Shown: in pieces, positions 24,453-32,728 of the stretch | How the letters are laid out: each line of letters opens with the position of its first letter | Position numbering within the stretch: the first letter of the stretch is position 1 | Origin: CADCWN01 sp039810045 | Lineage (GTDB): Bacteria > Chloroflexota > Chloroflexia > Thermomicrobiales > CADCWN01 | Direction: 5' to 3' | DNA: 32,827 nucleotides | NCBI GenBank assembly: GCA_039810045.1 | Contig: JBDHWF010000029.1 | Coordinates: forward strand, 1 to 32,827 | Notes under the pieces: generated by a model | Told to the model about the DNA's origin: nothing | Databases searched by the model: none | Seen by the model: only the letters and a program-made list of their open reading frames with translations | Translations under genes and position numbers: made by a program

Positions 24453-25505
24453 ATGGATAGCCGTAATACTCCCTCCAGCGGGCAGCCCGGTGATCTGGCG
24501 GCCCTGGCTCCATCTGCGGCAACATCCCCCAAAACGGCGATGCCCGAACAAACGAAAAGCCCGGGCTACGCCATGCGCTCCTGGCGGCGCTTTCGCCGTA
24601 ATCGCCTCTCCCTGGTCTGTATGGTCATCTTTATCGTCATGGTCCTCTTTTCATACGGCGCACCACTGATCTCGAAATATGTCACCAAGCAGGGCTTCGG
24701 CGACCAAAACTTGCAGGCCACCTTCGCGCCAGCGGGCAAGACCATCTCTGCGGTGCAGATCGGTGGCCCCAATAGCGGCAAAACCGTCACCACCAAATAT
24801 CTTCTGGGCAGCGACGAGCTTGGGCGCGATGTCCTCACGCGGCTCGCCTATGGCGGGCGCATCTCCCTGACCGTCTCCTTTCTCACCCTGGCGATTGCCC
24901 TCACCATTGGCCTCTTGATTGGGGCAGTTTCTGGCTTTTATGGCGGCTGGGTCGATGCCATCCTGATGCGGCTGGTCGATACCTTTATCTCCATTCCCGG
25001 CCTCTTTGTCTTGATTCTGGTCTCCACCACGATCAACAACAATAAGCTGATTACTGGCACCACCTTCTATCGCAATAACGGCTGGCTGATTCTGCCGTTT
25101 GTGATCGCCGTCCTCAGTTGGACAGGGATTTCCCGCCTGATTCGTGGTGAATTTCTGGCGATCAAAGAGCGTGATTATGTCGACGCCGCACGGGTGCTGG
25201 GCAGCAGTGATGCGCGAATTATCGTCCGCCACATTCTGCCAAACGTGATTCCGATCATCATCGTCTGGGCGACCCTGGCGATTCCCAGCCTGATTCTCAC
25301 CGAAGCCGCCCTCTCCTACCTCAGCTTTGGCGTGCAGATTCCCACCCCCAGTTGGGGCAATATGCTGACGAATTCCACGCAATACTTCTCCCGCTCACCG
25401 GGGTTGGTCGTCCTCCCCGGCCTGATGATCTATATCACCGTGATGGCAGTCAACCTGATGGGCAACGGCCTGCGCGATGCCCTTGACCCCCGCCTGAACG
25501 ACTAA
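24453..25505 (+). CDS. Peptide ABC permease, DppC/OppC-type
   Basis: 350 residues. A 37-residue polar N-terminal tail precedes the OppC N-terminal segment (WRRFRRNRLSLVCMVIFIVMVLF). The extracytoplasmic loop leads into LGSDELGRDVLTRLAYGGRISL (118-139), the hallmark of DppC/OppC. The coupling loop is RDYVDAARVLGSSDARIIVRHILPN (240-264). It pairs with the preceding permease. The DppD/DppF ATPases expected next are absent; a VOC gene follows instead. The start is ATG 24453 with GAGGTG 5 bases upstream, preferred over GTG 24447. Confidence 0.92.
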   Translation: MDSRNTPSSGQPGDLAALAPSAATSPKTAMPEQTKSPGYAMRSWRRFRRNRLSLVCMVIFIVMVLFSYGAPLISKYVTKQGFGDQNLQATFAPAGKTISAVQIGGPNSGKTVTTKYLLGSDELGRDVLTRLAYGGRISLTVSFLTLAIALTIGLLIGAVSGFYGGWVDAILMRLVDTFISIPGLFVLILVSTTINNNKLITGTTFYRNNGWLILPFVIAVLSWTGISRLIRGEFLAIKERDYVDAARVLGSSDARIIVRHILPNVIPIIIVWATLAIPSLILTEAALSYLSFGVQIPTPSWGNMLTNSTQYFSRSPGLVVLPGLMIYITVMAVNLMGNGLRDALDPRLND

Positions 25506-25625
25506 GCCCCTCCAGGCCATTCGACCGCAGCGGCAACAGCGCGTAGAATGCCTACGCCGCTGATCGTAGCGGTCTGCGCCAACGAAAATGCGGCGCGAGT
25601 GACCTACCAGAAAGGATCGGAATCG

Positions 25626-26015
25626 ATGAGCAAGTTTGGCAGTGTTCCCCGCTTAGAGCACGTTGGTATCTGCGTGCCACGCGCAAAATTCGCCGACACC
25701 GTCGCGTTCTACGAGAATGTCTTTGGCTGGCACAAAATCCGCGAAGTCGGCGATACGATTGTCTTCATCGGTGACGGCGAAGGTGGCCGGATGGAACTGA
25801 TCGTTGATGAGGTGCCACCGCTGGCGAAGCCGCACCACGGCGCATTCGTCCTGCCAATCGACGAACTGGATAACGCCTCCGCCGTGCTGGAAGCCGCAGG
25901 CGCAACCTGCCTGCCCATCTCCACCAGCCCTGCCGGGGACAAGCTACTCTTTTTCACCGACCCCGCTGGCAACTATATGCAGATCGTTGGGCGCGTCAAC
26001 GCCCTCGACAAATAA
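25626..26015 (+). CDS. VOC family (glyoxalase-like) protein
   Basis: 129 residues: LEHVGICVPRAKFADTVAFYENVFGWHKIRE opens the first module, GRMELIVDE closes it, and FFTDPAGNYMQIVGRV closes the second. His13, Glu76-region and the C-terminal Gln are at the usual metal positions, but assignment is approximate. Likely a small-molecule enzyme or binding protein; it could process the compound brought in by the importer upstream (inference from position, 120 bases after the permease stop). The start is ATG 25626 with AAAGGA 9 bases upstream; an ATG at 25548 in frame lacks a site. Confidence 0.82.
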   Translation: MSKFGSVPRLEHVGICVPRAKFADTVAFYENVFGWHKIREVGDTIVFIGDGEGGRMELIVDEVPPLAKPHHGAFVLPIDELDNASAVLEAAGATCLPISTSPAGDKLLFFTDPAGNYMQIVGRVNALDK

Positions 26016-26035
26016 CCACCGCGCTATCGTCAGCG

Positions 26036-26068
26036 GGCGGGCCTGATCAGTCAGTGATCAGGCCCGCC
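26036..26068. terminator. 14-bp hairpin between convergent genes
   Basis: Perfect 14-bp stem (26036-26049 with 26055-26068), 5-base loop, between the VOC gene and mutM, which converge. It can serve both. The flanking T-run is only two bases. Confidence 0.7.
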
Positions 26069-26082
26069 TTGCGTGCGCGGCC

Positions 26083-26949
26083 CTATTGCGGCGCGGGCTG
26101 ACACTGTGGGCAAATATAAGTGCCGCGCCCCGCCAGCGTATATTTCTCGATCGGCGTGCCACACTGCTCACAGGGCTCCCCTTTTCGCGCATGGACGCGG
26201 GGAAAGCCGTTGATTTGCGTCGCCTTGCCCTGATGAATCCGCGCCCCGCCAATCGGAATCGCTTCCGCCAACACCGCCCGCATTGCCTCCCACAACCGCG
26301 CCATCTCCGCCGCACTGAGGCTCCCCGCCAACCGCTCTGGGTGCAACTGGGCGTGATACAGCGCCTCGTCAGCGTAGATATTCCCCAGGCCAGAGACAAC
26401 GCTTTGATCGAGCAACAACGGTTTCAGCTTCGTGCGCGCCCGCCCTTGCAGCATCGTCGTCAGGCGGTCAACCGTCAGCGCCGGATCGAACGGTTCGGGG
26501 CCGAGTTGCCGCTCGGCTAAAAACTCGGCGACCAACGCGGCGGGAAGCAAGAGCAGCTTCGCAAAGTGGCGAGGGTCTTGCAGGTAGAGGGCCGTATCAT
26601 CAGCAAAGGTCATCGTCAGATGCGTGCTGGTGGCGGGTAGCGGGGCGTCATAGGCCGGCACAGGATGCCCACCAACCGCCCGCTCGCCATCGGGCGTGAT
26701 CACGGCCACCTGCCCGGTCATCCGCAGGTGCAAAATCATCTGCGGATCGCGGTCGAAACGGATGATCAGCCATTTCGCCTGCCGCTCCGCCGTCAGCAGG
26801 CGCGACCCCACCAAGTCATCAATCGTGAAGGGGCGATCCAGCGCTTCGACCAGCTTGGGACGTGTACAGGCGACAGCGGTCACTTCCTTCCCGCAAGTGC
26901 CGCGCTCAATAATCCGCCGCACTGTTTCAACCTCAGGTAACTCAGGCAT
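26083..26949 (-). CDS. mutM: Formamidopyrimidine-DNA glycosylase
   Basis: 288-residue Fpg/MutM. It excises oxidised purines (8-oxoguanine, FapyG) from DNA and nicks the strand. MPELPEVETV carries catalytic Pro2 (after Met removal) and Glu3; Lys59 (AERQAKW) is the conserved beta-domain lysine; GLGNIYADEAL (187-197) is the DNA-binding helix-two-turn-helix; the zinc finger is Cys260, Cys263, Cys280, Cys283 with Arg275 in AGRGTYICPQC. All key residues are present. GGAGG precedes the ATG. The HEAT-repeat gene ends 18 bases upstream, so the two are probably one transcript. Confidence 0.95.
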   Translation of the reverse strand: MPELPEVETVRRIIERGTCGKEVTAVACTRPKLVEALDRPFTIDDLVGSRLLTAERQAKWLIIRFDRDPQMILHLRMTGQVAVITPDGERAVGGHPVPAYDAPLPATSTHLTMTFADDTALYLQDPRHFAKLLLLPAALVAEFLAERQLGPEPFDPALTVDRLTTMLQGRARTKLKPLLLDQSVVSGLGNIYADEALYHAQLHPERLAGSLSAAEMARLWEAMRAVLAEAIPIGGARIHQGKATQINGFPRVHARKGEPCEQCGTPIEKYTLAGRGTYICPQCQPAPQ

Positions 26950-26967
26950 CAGCCCTCCATCTCTGCA

Positions 26968-27480
26968 CTAGCAATCGGCTCCATCGCCGCGCTGCAAGGC
27001 GGCAGCAAGGTCGCGCACCGCTGGGTCTGGATCCGCCAGCGCCGTGCCAAAGACGTTTTCCATAAACGCTGGGCCAAGAAACCCCGCAGGCACCGCCACC
27101 AGAGCGAGCAGCGTCAGACGGCGGGTTTCCGGGTCGGGGTGGGCTAGCGAAGCCAGCAACCTGGGGGCCAGGGTGGGGTTCGCAATCTGCGCGGCGGCCC
27201 GTAATCCTGCATACCGTTCAGCGTCGGTACCTTCAATCAGCAGCCGCAACTCCCGCCGCGCCGCATGCACTAACGTTGGGTCAGCCGCCGCCCGGAAAGC
27301 CAGCAACGCCGCCACGCGCACAGGGAGCGTGGGCGCAGCTAGCAAAGGCAAGTCTTCGGGCAGCAGCGCGGCAGGCGCATTTGCACTCAGCCAGACCAGC
27401 GCGGCGATCTGTGCGGCAGCCCGTGCCGACTGCAACTGCCCCCGCGCTGCCGCGATTTGCTCCTCATTTTGACTGGACAT
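26968..27480 (-). CDS. HEAT-repeat-like protein
   Basis: 170 residues, mostly alpha-helical and Ala/Leu-rich, with repeated units such as LLAAPTLPVRVAALLAFRAA, AERYAGLRAAAQIANPTLAPRLLASLAHPDPETRRLTLLALVAV and LADPDPAVRDLAAALQ. The pattern DPxPxxRxxAxxAL is that of HEAT/armadillo-type repeats, which bind other proteins or DNA. No enzymatic motif is seen. It lies directly upstream of mutM (18 bases). HEAT-like DNA glycosylases of the AlkD type exist, but no AlkD catalytic residues were recognised here. The start is ATG 27480 behind AGGAAG; more upstream starts lack a site. Confidence 0.65.
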   Translation of the reverse strand: MSSQNEEQIAAARGQLQSARAAAQIAALVWLSANAPAALLPEDLPLLAAPTLPVRVAALLAFRAAADPTLVHAARRELRLLIEGTDAERYAGLRAAAQIANPTLAPRLLASLAHPDPETRRLTLLALVAVPAGFLGPAFMENVFGTALADPDPAVRDLAAALQRGDGADC

Positions 27481-27632
27481 CAGTCGCCACTTCCTGACCA
27501 TCTGGCCCAATGTGCGCCCACCTGGACAAACAACCAAGTAGCGCACACGATACCATAGGCAGCTAAAGGGCTGCTGCTGCCAGCGAACCAGCTACGACTG
27601 CATTGTTATGGGCGACGAAGGAGCGGGAGTAG

Positions 27633-28685
27633 CTATTGTTCGCCGAAATCGGTGGTCCAATACCAGTGAAAGGAATTGGGGCCAGCCACTCGCGCAATCC
27701 CAATCGCCCGAAACTCAGGGCGCAAGAGGTTCTCGCGATGGCCGGGGGAGTCGCGCCAGAGGAGAAAGACGCCCGCGGCATCGGCGATGCCCCCCGCGAT
27801 ATTCTCGCCCCGCCAACCACTGCAATAGTTCATGGCACACATCCGCGCAAACGGATTGCGGCCCAACGAATCAGTATGGCTGAATTCGGCTGGATTACGT
27901 GTCGCCAGATCAGTACTCATCCAGGTTGAGGTGGTGATCAGGGTTGGCGAAAGCGCGAATCCGGCCAGGCCGTTTTGATTACGAAAGAGATTGACGATCG
28001 TCAGCAGGGCCGCTTCTTCGGCATCCAGCCCAGGGCGTGCCTGCCAGTTCAGGGCCTGCCACAATGCGCGTGAGAACCAGGCGCGGGTGCTTGGCTGGCT
28101 CCAATTGAATCCACCCGTAGTCGGCGCGTCTGGTAAGGCTCCGGCAAAGTGGACATAGGTGGCGATATCTGCCCGGTGCGGCGAATCGGGGGGGACGTTT
28201 GTATACAGCGCGGGGTTGTCTGGTTGTTGTTGCCAGACCCCCTTCTTGACCATTGCCCGTGTGATGAACGATACCGTCTGAGCATTCAGCACATTGCCCG
28301 CTGGATTGTAGGTCCCATTGGGATACCCTTGCACCACCCCATTGGTCCAGAGAATCCCCACCGCCCGCCATAATTGCGGATCGATATTTCCCTGGTCAGG
28401 GAAGGGATTCGTGCCAGGAGCGTTGGTCCACGCCATCCCCCGAACGATCAGGGCGGCCATTTGCGCTCGGAGAATCGTATCGTTGGGACCAAAACAACCG
28501 TTGGCATAACCGAGAATGATCGATAAAGAAGCCAGGGTGGATACCGCTTTGTAGCTCGGATCACCCGTACCCAGATCGCAAAAGGCAGGGGCGGCGGCAG
28601 ATGATTGCGATGGTTGGCTCAGTCCACTTACCAGCAGCCCAAACAACAAACAGCCTGCCAGGGTGGCTCGTACCAAACACCCCAT
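27633..28685 (-). CDS. SLH-domain and CAP-domain surface protein
   Basis: 350 residues. An N-terminal signal peptide (about residues 1-30) is followed by S-layer homology repeats: STLASLSIILGYANGCFGPNDTILRAQMAALIVRGM (49-84), LWRAVGILWTNGVVQGYPNGTYNPAG (105-130) and a degenerate third (about 170-212). SLH repeats anchor proteins to the cell-wall polymer. Residues 222-350 are a CAP/SCP (YkwD-like) domain with EFSHTDSLG (His270), GENIAGG (Glu294) and SPGHRENLL (His316), the conserved CAP residues. Bacterial CAP proteins are secreted, and their function is mostly unknown. GAGGTG sits close to the ATG, a short spacing. Confidence 0.85.
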   Translation of the reverse strand: MGCLVRATLAGCLLFGLLVSGLSQPSQSSAAAPAFCDLGTGDPSYKAVSTLASLSIILGYANGCFGPNDTILRAQMAALIVRGMAWTNAPGTNPFPDQGNIDPQLWRAVGILWTNGVVQGYPNGTYNPAGNVLNAQTVSFITRAMVKKGVWQQQPDNPALYTNVPPDSPHRADIATYVHFAGALPDAPTTGGFNWSQPSTRAWFSRALWQALNWQARPGLDAEEAALLTIVNLFRNQNGLAGFALSPTLITTSTWMSTDLATRNPAEFSHTDSLGRNPFARMCAMNYCSGWRGENIAGGIADAAGVFLLWRDSPGHRENLLRPEFRAIGIARVAGPNSFHWYWTTDFGEQ

Positions 28686-28798
28686 TCACACCTCAGATCA
28701 ACGCGCCCGCTGAAGAGCTAACGTCACTATGCAATAGTCCTCGTCCGTTCGGAGGAGTAATACCATGTTCAGTACCGAGAAAGAATAGCCCAAAAGTA

Positions 28799-28833
28799 CT
28801 ATACCGTCTTCTCTAAACGAGAAGACGGTATAG
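28799..28833 (-). terminator. 15-bp hairpin terminator of the c-di-GMP gene
   Basis: Perfect 15-bp stem (28799-28813 with 28819-28833) with a 5-base loop, 48 bases beyond the stop of the GGDEF-EAL gene. On the minus strand TACTTTTGGG follows the stem, giving a short T-run. Confidence 0.75.
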
Positions 28834-28880
28834 CAAACGGGCCCAAATTCTTGTTCTGGAAAGGGGAATCTCTGGCTGAG

Positions 28881-31800
28881 CTAATCGGCTCGAGTTAGCT
28901 CCACGAGGTCTGCTATTGAGGCGCTATCATCGCTGGTTGGCAGGTCGTAGCGAATCGATGTTGACCATAACTTGGCAATATCGGTGCTGTTGACTGGTCG
29001 CGAGAAGAAGTAGCCCTGACCACGGTCACACCCAACCGACCGCGCCCAGGCCACCTGCTGGGCCGTTTCCAACCCTTCCGCAGTAACATCCAGGCCGATG
29101 CCGTGTGCCAGATTCGTGACCGCCGACACTATCGCCCGATTTGCCGGACTTTCGCGGAAAAAGCTACGGTCAATCTTCAGGGTATTTAGCGGCAGTTGGT
29201 GCAAGTAGGCGAGGGCCGAATGCCCGGTGCCGAAGTCGTCCAGCGCCAGCCGAATCCCCAACGCGCCCAGGCCCTTCAACGTGGTGATCGTTTCTTCAAC
29301 CCGTTCCATCGCCACCGATTCAGTGACTTCCAGCACTAAGCGCGTGGGCGCAAACCCGGTCGTATCCAGAATCCCGGCCACGGTTGCCAGCAGATCAGGA
29401 TCGCGGAACTGCCGTGGCGAGAGGTTCACCGCCAGCCCCACCGATTTCACCAGGGGGTATTCACTCTCCCAGTCCTTGAACTGGCGGCACGCCGCCTCTA
29501 ACGCCCAGCGGCCAATCGGCACAATCAGCCCGGTGCGCTCGGCAATGGGGATAAATTCGCCTGGGGAGATCATGCCCCGCTCCGGGTGATGCCAGCGCAG
29601 CAGTGCTTCGAGCAGGACAATTTCCCCAGTGGCGAGATTCACCTTTGGCTGATAGTAGATCTCCAGTTCATCTCGGCCAATCGCCAGACTCAGGTCACGT
29701 TCCGTGCGTAAACGCAACCGCAACTCGTCTTGCATCGCCGGATCAAAGATCGCGCTTTGCGCCCGCCCCTCGGCCTTCGCATGGTACATCGCCACATCAG
29801 CATCGCGCAGCACATCTTCGGCCCGCAGATAGTCACTATGCACCAGCACCAGTCCAATACTGGCCGCCACTTCTTGCTCGTCACCATCCAGCCAAAGCGG
29901 GATAGCCAGATCTGCCAGGAGCCGATCCGCGAATGCCTGCGCGGCCTCAACGTTTTGCATACTGCGGAGCAATACCACAAACTCGTCGCCATCAAGCCGC
30001 GCCAGCGTATCTTCGCGCCGCATTAATTGTTGCAACCGTTCGGCCACCGCAATCAGCAGCCGATCCCCTTTATCATGGCCGCGGGTATCGTTGACATACT
30101 TGAAATTATCAATATCGAGGAAAAAGACCACATCTTTACTGCCCGATGACCGCGCCTGCGCGATTGAGGCTTCCAGTTGCTCCAGGAAGAAATGCCGATT
30201 GGGCAGCCCGGTCAGGCTATCGTGTGTCGCCTGATGGGCCAGCCACGACTCCAACCGCCGCTGGTCGGTCACATCCATCGCGGTACCCACGAGTTTCTGC
30301 GGATGTCCTTGCTCATCACGCAATACTTCAGACCGCTGATGCACAATCCGCACTTCGCCATCTGGCCGCACGATCCGATAGTCAATATCAGGTAAGGTGA
30401 TCCCCGCTTCACGCTGCTGAAACGCTGCCGCCGCGTGTTCGCGGTCATCAGGATGAATGACGGCTAACAACCCACCCAGGCTCGGTTTATAACCGCTGAT
30501 ATTCCGATTAACGAGACCACCAATTCTGTACACCTCATCGGAAAGATGAAGCTCCTTGCTCTCAAAGGTATACTCCCAACTGCCAAGGTGGGCGATCCGT
30601 TGCGCCTCAGAAAGATTCCGCCGGCTCGTTTCTAGCTCAGCCTGCACCGCCCGCCGCTGGGCAATATTCCGCAACGAGATCAGCGTGGCGGCCTTCCCCT
30701 GATACCGAATCGCCTTCCGACTGACCTCCACTGGCACGGTCGTCCCATCAGCGCGATCAAGCTCCAATTCGACCACTTCTGGCGTGACCAGCGTCGCGGC
30801 CATTTGCGCGACCCAATCCGCCAATACCGCTGAGCTTGTAGCGAGCAGCTGCCCATCGAGCAATTCAAATGTGTGCCCGACAAGGTTCCGATACGCATCA
30901 TTGACGGACAGAATCTTGAGACCATCACAGATGATCAGCGGTTCCCCCGCCGCATTGAAGATACTGGTAAAACTTTCCGCCGAATGAATCAGGGCATCCT
31001 CGGCAGATTTCCGCGCCGTAATATCTTCAACCATTCCCACGGTGTAGAGCGGTTGTCCGTGATCATCCCGAATAGCCGAAGCGGTCAGTAAGCCCCAAAT
31101 GATCGACCCATCTTTACGGATATACCGCTTCTCGATCTGGAACGAGTCCAGTTGTCCACTCAGCAGATCAATGCGGGACGCAACATTCACCGCGATATCA
31201 TCCGGGTGAGTGATATCGGCAATCGTGAGCTTGGTCAGTTCTTCCTGGCTGTACCCGATAAAGTCGACAAAGGCCCGATTCACCTCAACCAGGTAGCCAT
31301 CAATATCGATCAGCCAGATCCCAAAACCAGCCTCGGCAAAGACCGCTCGGAAACGCCGTGCGCTGGCCCGCAATTCAGCCTCGCCCCGCACCAGCGCAGT
31401 AATATCGCGCACGGTCGCCACCAGCCCGCTGACCTTATCGCCAGCCGCAATTGGCACGGAACAGTATTCGATCGTGATCTCCGTATCATTACGACAGAGC
31501 AATTCCCCCGCAACCTGCATACGGCCCAGCCCCCGCAGCGGCCCTAAGAGCGGCCACTCCGCCGCCGGAATAGGCTGCCCCTGAATCCCCAATGGCGCAA
31601 CAACCTCATGCAAAGGCTGCCCAAGCAGGTCAGTTGGCGTCATCCCCAGCAATGCAGCACCAGCGTCGTTCACAAAAGTGCAGCGGCCCTGATCGTCAGT
31701 GACCCAGATCCCTTCAACAATGGCATTCAGCAAGGCTTCCTGATCTTCGCCCTGCTTCCAGGCGATCTGCGTGAGGCGATGAAACGCAAACTGGTCTTGC

Positions 31801-32276
31801 GTGAGTGACGCCAGATCACGCAAGATCGCCATCTGCTCATCAGTCCAATTCCGCGGCTGATAATCCACAGCACAGAAACTGCCCAGCGCCTGCCCCGTCG
31901 TATCAAAGAGCGGCACCCCTGCATACGCCCCCAGCCCCAGGCCAGTCACGGCGGGGTGCGTGCTGAAAAACGGGTCAGTACGTAAATCGCCGACCACGAG
32001 CGGCACGCGGGTGCCAACGACATACTGACAGATTGAGTAGGGTAAGGGCGTTTCGCGGACACCAGTCAGCGTTTCGGGGACACCAGTGGCGGCGGCGAAA
32101 AATTGGCGGTCTGCATCAACGAGAGTGATCAAAGCCGTGGGGGCGCCAAGCAACGTCGCGGCAAGGTGCGTCAAGCGGGCAAGCGCATCATCCTCAGGGG
32201 CATCAAGCAGGGCCAAGGCCCGCAGCATAGCAAGACGCTCAGGGTTTCCTATCGTCTGTTCCAGGTTATCGAACAC
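28881..32276 (-). CDS. GAF-PAS-GGDEF-EAL c-di-GMP sensor protein
   Basis: 1131 residues with no membrane segment seen, so a cytosolic sensor. A GAF domain (about 12-168) with the RLAMLRALALLDAPEDDAL start is followed by four PAS domains (about 178-292, 308-422, 432-540, 558-673); the second and fourth have clear PAC strands. GGDEF domain 685-840: the active loop reads DGDEF (762-766) instead of GGDEF, with an intact product-inhibition I-site RRED at 753-756. EAL domain about 860-1110: EALLRW (Glu890 of EAL) and the catalytic stretch DDFGTG are present. The phosphodiesterase half looks active; the cyclase half is uncertain. The start is GTG 32276, needed to keep the first GAF helix. Confidence 0.9.
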   Translation of the reverse strand: MFDNLEQTIGNPERLAMLRALALLDAPEDDALARLTHLAATLLGAPTALITLVDADRQFFAAATGVPETLTGVRETPLPYSICQYVVGTRVPLVVGDLRTDPFFSTHPAVTGLGLGAYAGVPLFDTTGQALGSFCAVDYQPRNWTDEQMAILRDLASLTQDQFAFHRLTQIAWKQGEDQEALLNAIVEGIWVTDDQGRCTFVNDAGAALLGMTPTDLLGQPLHEVVAPLGIQGQPIPAAEWPLLGPLRGLGRMQVAGELLCRNDTEITIEYCSVPIAAGDKVSGLVATVRDITALVRGEAELRASARRFRAVFAEAGFGIWLIDIDGYLVEVNRAFVDFIGYSQEELTKLTIADITHPDDIAVNVASRIDLLSGQLDSFQIEKRYIRKDGSIIWGLLTASAIRDDHGQPLYTVGMVEDITARKSAEDALIHSAESFTSIFNAAGEPLIICDGLKILSVNDAYRNLVGHTFELLDGQLLATSSAVLADWVAQMAATLVTPEVVELELDRADGTTVPVEVSRKAIRYQGKAATLISLRNIAQRRAVQAELETSRRNLSEAQRIAHLGSWEYTFESKELHLSDEVYRIGGLVNRNISGYKPSLGGLLAVIHPDDREHAAAAFQQREAGITLPDIDYRIVRPDGEVRIVHQRSEVLRDEQGHPQKLVGTAMDVTDQRRLESWLAHQATHDSLTGLPNRHFFLEQLEASIAQARSSGSKDVVFFLDIDNFKYVNDTRGHDKGDRLLIAVAERLQQLMRREDTLARLDGDEFVVLLRSMQNVEAAQAFADRLLADLAIPLWLDGDEQEVAASIGLVLVHSDYLRAEDVLRDADVAMYHAKAEGRAQSAIFDPAMQDELRLRLRTERDLSLAIGRDELEIYYQPKVNLATGEIVLLEALLRWHHPERGMISPGEFIPIAERTGLIVPIGRWALEAACRQFKDWESEYPLVKSVGLAVNLSPRQFRDPDLLATVAGILDTTGFAPTRLVLEVTESVAMERVEETITTLKGLGALGIRLALDDFGTGHSALAYLHQLPLNTLKIDRSFFRESPANRAIVSAVTNLAHGIGLDVTAEGLETAQQVAWARSVGCDRGQGYFFSRPVNSTDIAKLWSTSIRYDLPTSDDSASIADLVELTRAD

Positions 32277-32406
32277 AGGCCTTTATTCCTTCCAGGCGCA
32301 GGTCAGTGTCTATAGCGGTAGAGCACAATGCCGCCTGTGCATCGTTTCACTCAACCCTAGCGTAGTATTGATGCCCAAGGACAACAATGGGAAAACAGTG
32401 GTGGCA

Positions 32407-32428
32407 GGTCGGTACCCTGGTACCGACC
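32407..32428. repeat. 10-bp inverted repeat with a 2-base centre
   Basis: GGTCGGTACC-CT-GGTACCGACC, perfect. In RNA it would form a very tight hairpin with flanking GGCA/TGCC pairing also possible. It could be an operator or a leader hairpin of the minus-strand gene. Confidence 0.55.
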
Positions 32429-32450
32429 CTGTTGCCAGATATCCTATATT

Positions 32451-32472
32451 TTGCCAGCGATTACCCTGGCAA
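32451..32472. repeat. 7-bp inverted repeat TTGCCAG-N8-CTGGCAA
   Basis: Perfect arms with an 8-base centre. A third TTGCCAG (32432-32438) is in direct orientation with the left arm, 19 bases upstream of it. A repeated half-site suggests a dimeric regulator site (inference). Confidence 0.4.
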
Positions 32473-32546
32473 GGACAAGAACAGCAGTTGCCTGCCAAAC
32501 GCGTTCTGTCCTCCTTGCTCGTTGCGTCATTGCTACGAATGCCGGA

Positions 32547-32555
32547 AGTATACCA
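32547..32555 (-). promoter_or_regulatory. Extended -10 box for the c-di-GMP gene
   Basis: TGGTATACT on the minus strand is a good extended -10 (TG-N-TATACT) with no strong -35. If used, the transcript has a leader of about 260 bases containing both inverted repeats. Confidence 0.4.
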
Positions 32556-32728
32556 AAATGGTCTCATTTTCATAGCAATAATCAGATTTTCTACACAACT
32601 TGCGCCTTCGCCCCAGGCTCACTGGACATCTTCCCCGCAATCCACGACGATAACAGTATCAGTAGCGCGGTTGAGCGCAATATATAGTATCGGCAAATCA
32701 CCACCCTGTACGAGAAAGGAGCCGTTGC

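Larger units (their letters stand above)
32277..32728. other. 452-base divergent intergenic region with inverted repeats
   Basis: It lies between the c-di-GMP gene (minus) and the SDR (plus). It holds two strong inverted repeats (32407-32428, 32451-32472), an extra TTGCCAG copy (32432-32438) and an extended -10 box on the minus strand (32547-32555). The right half is AT-richer than the neighbouring genes. No convincing gene was found here: short frames occur on both strands but without recognisable features. Confidence 0.55.

Noticed and set aside
32277..32555. Possible c-di-GMP riboswitch before the GGDEF-EAL gene
   Set aside because: The conserved bases of GEMM-type aptamers could not be found. 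Only plain inverted repeats are seen.
32310..32573. Minus-strand frame of 87 codons with several Cys residues and an upstream AAGGAGG
   Set aside because: No start codon sits at a good distance from the ribosome site, the inverted repeats lie within the frame, and the protein matches nothing known. Kept only as part of the intergenic description.
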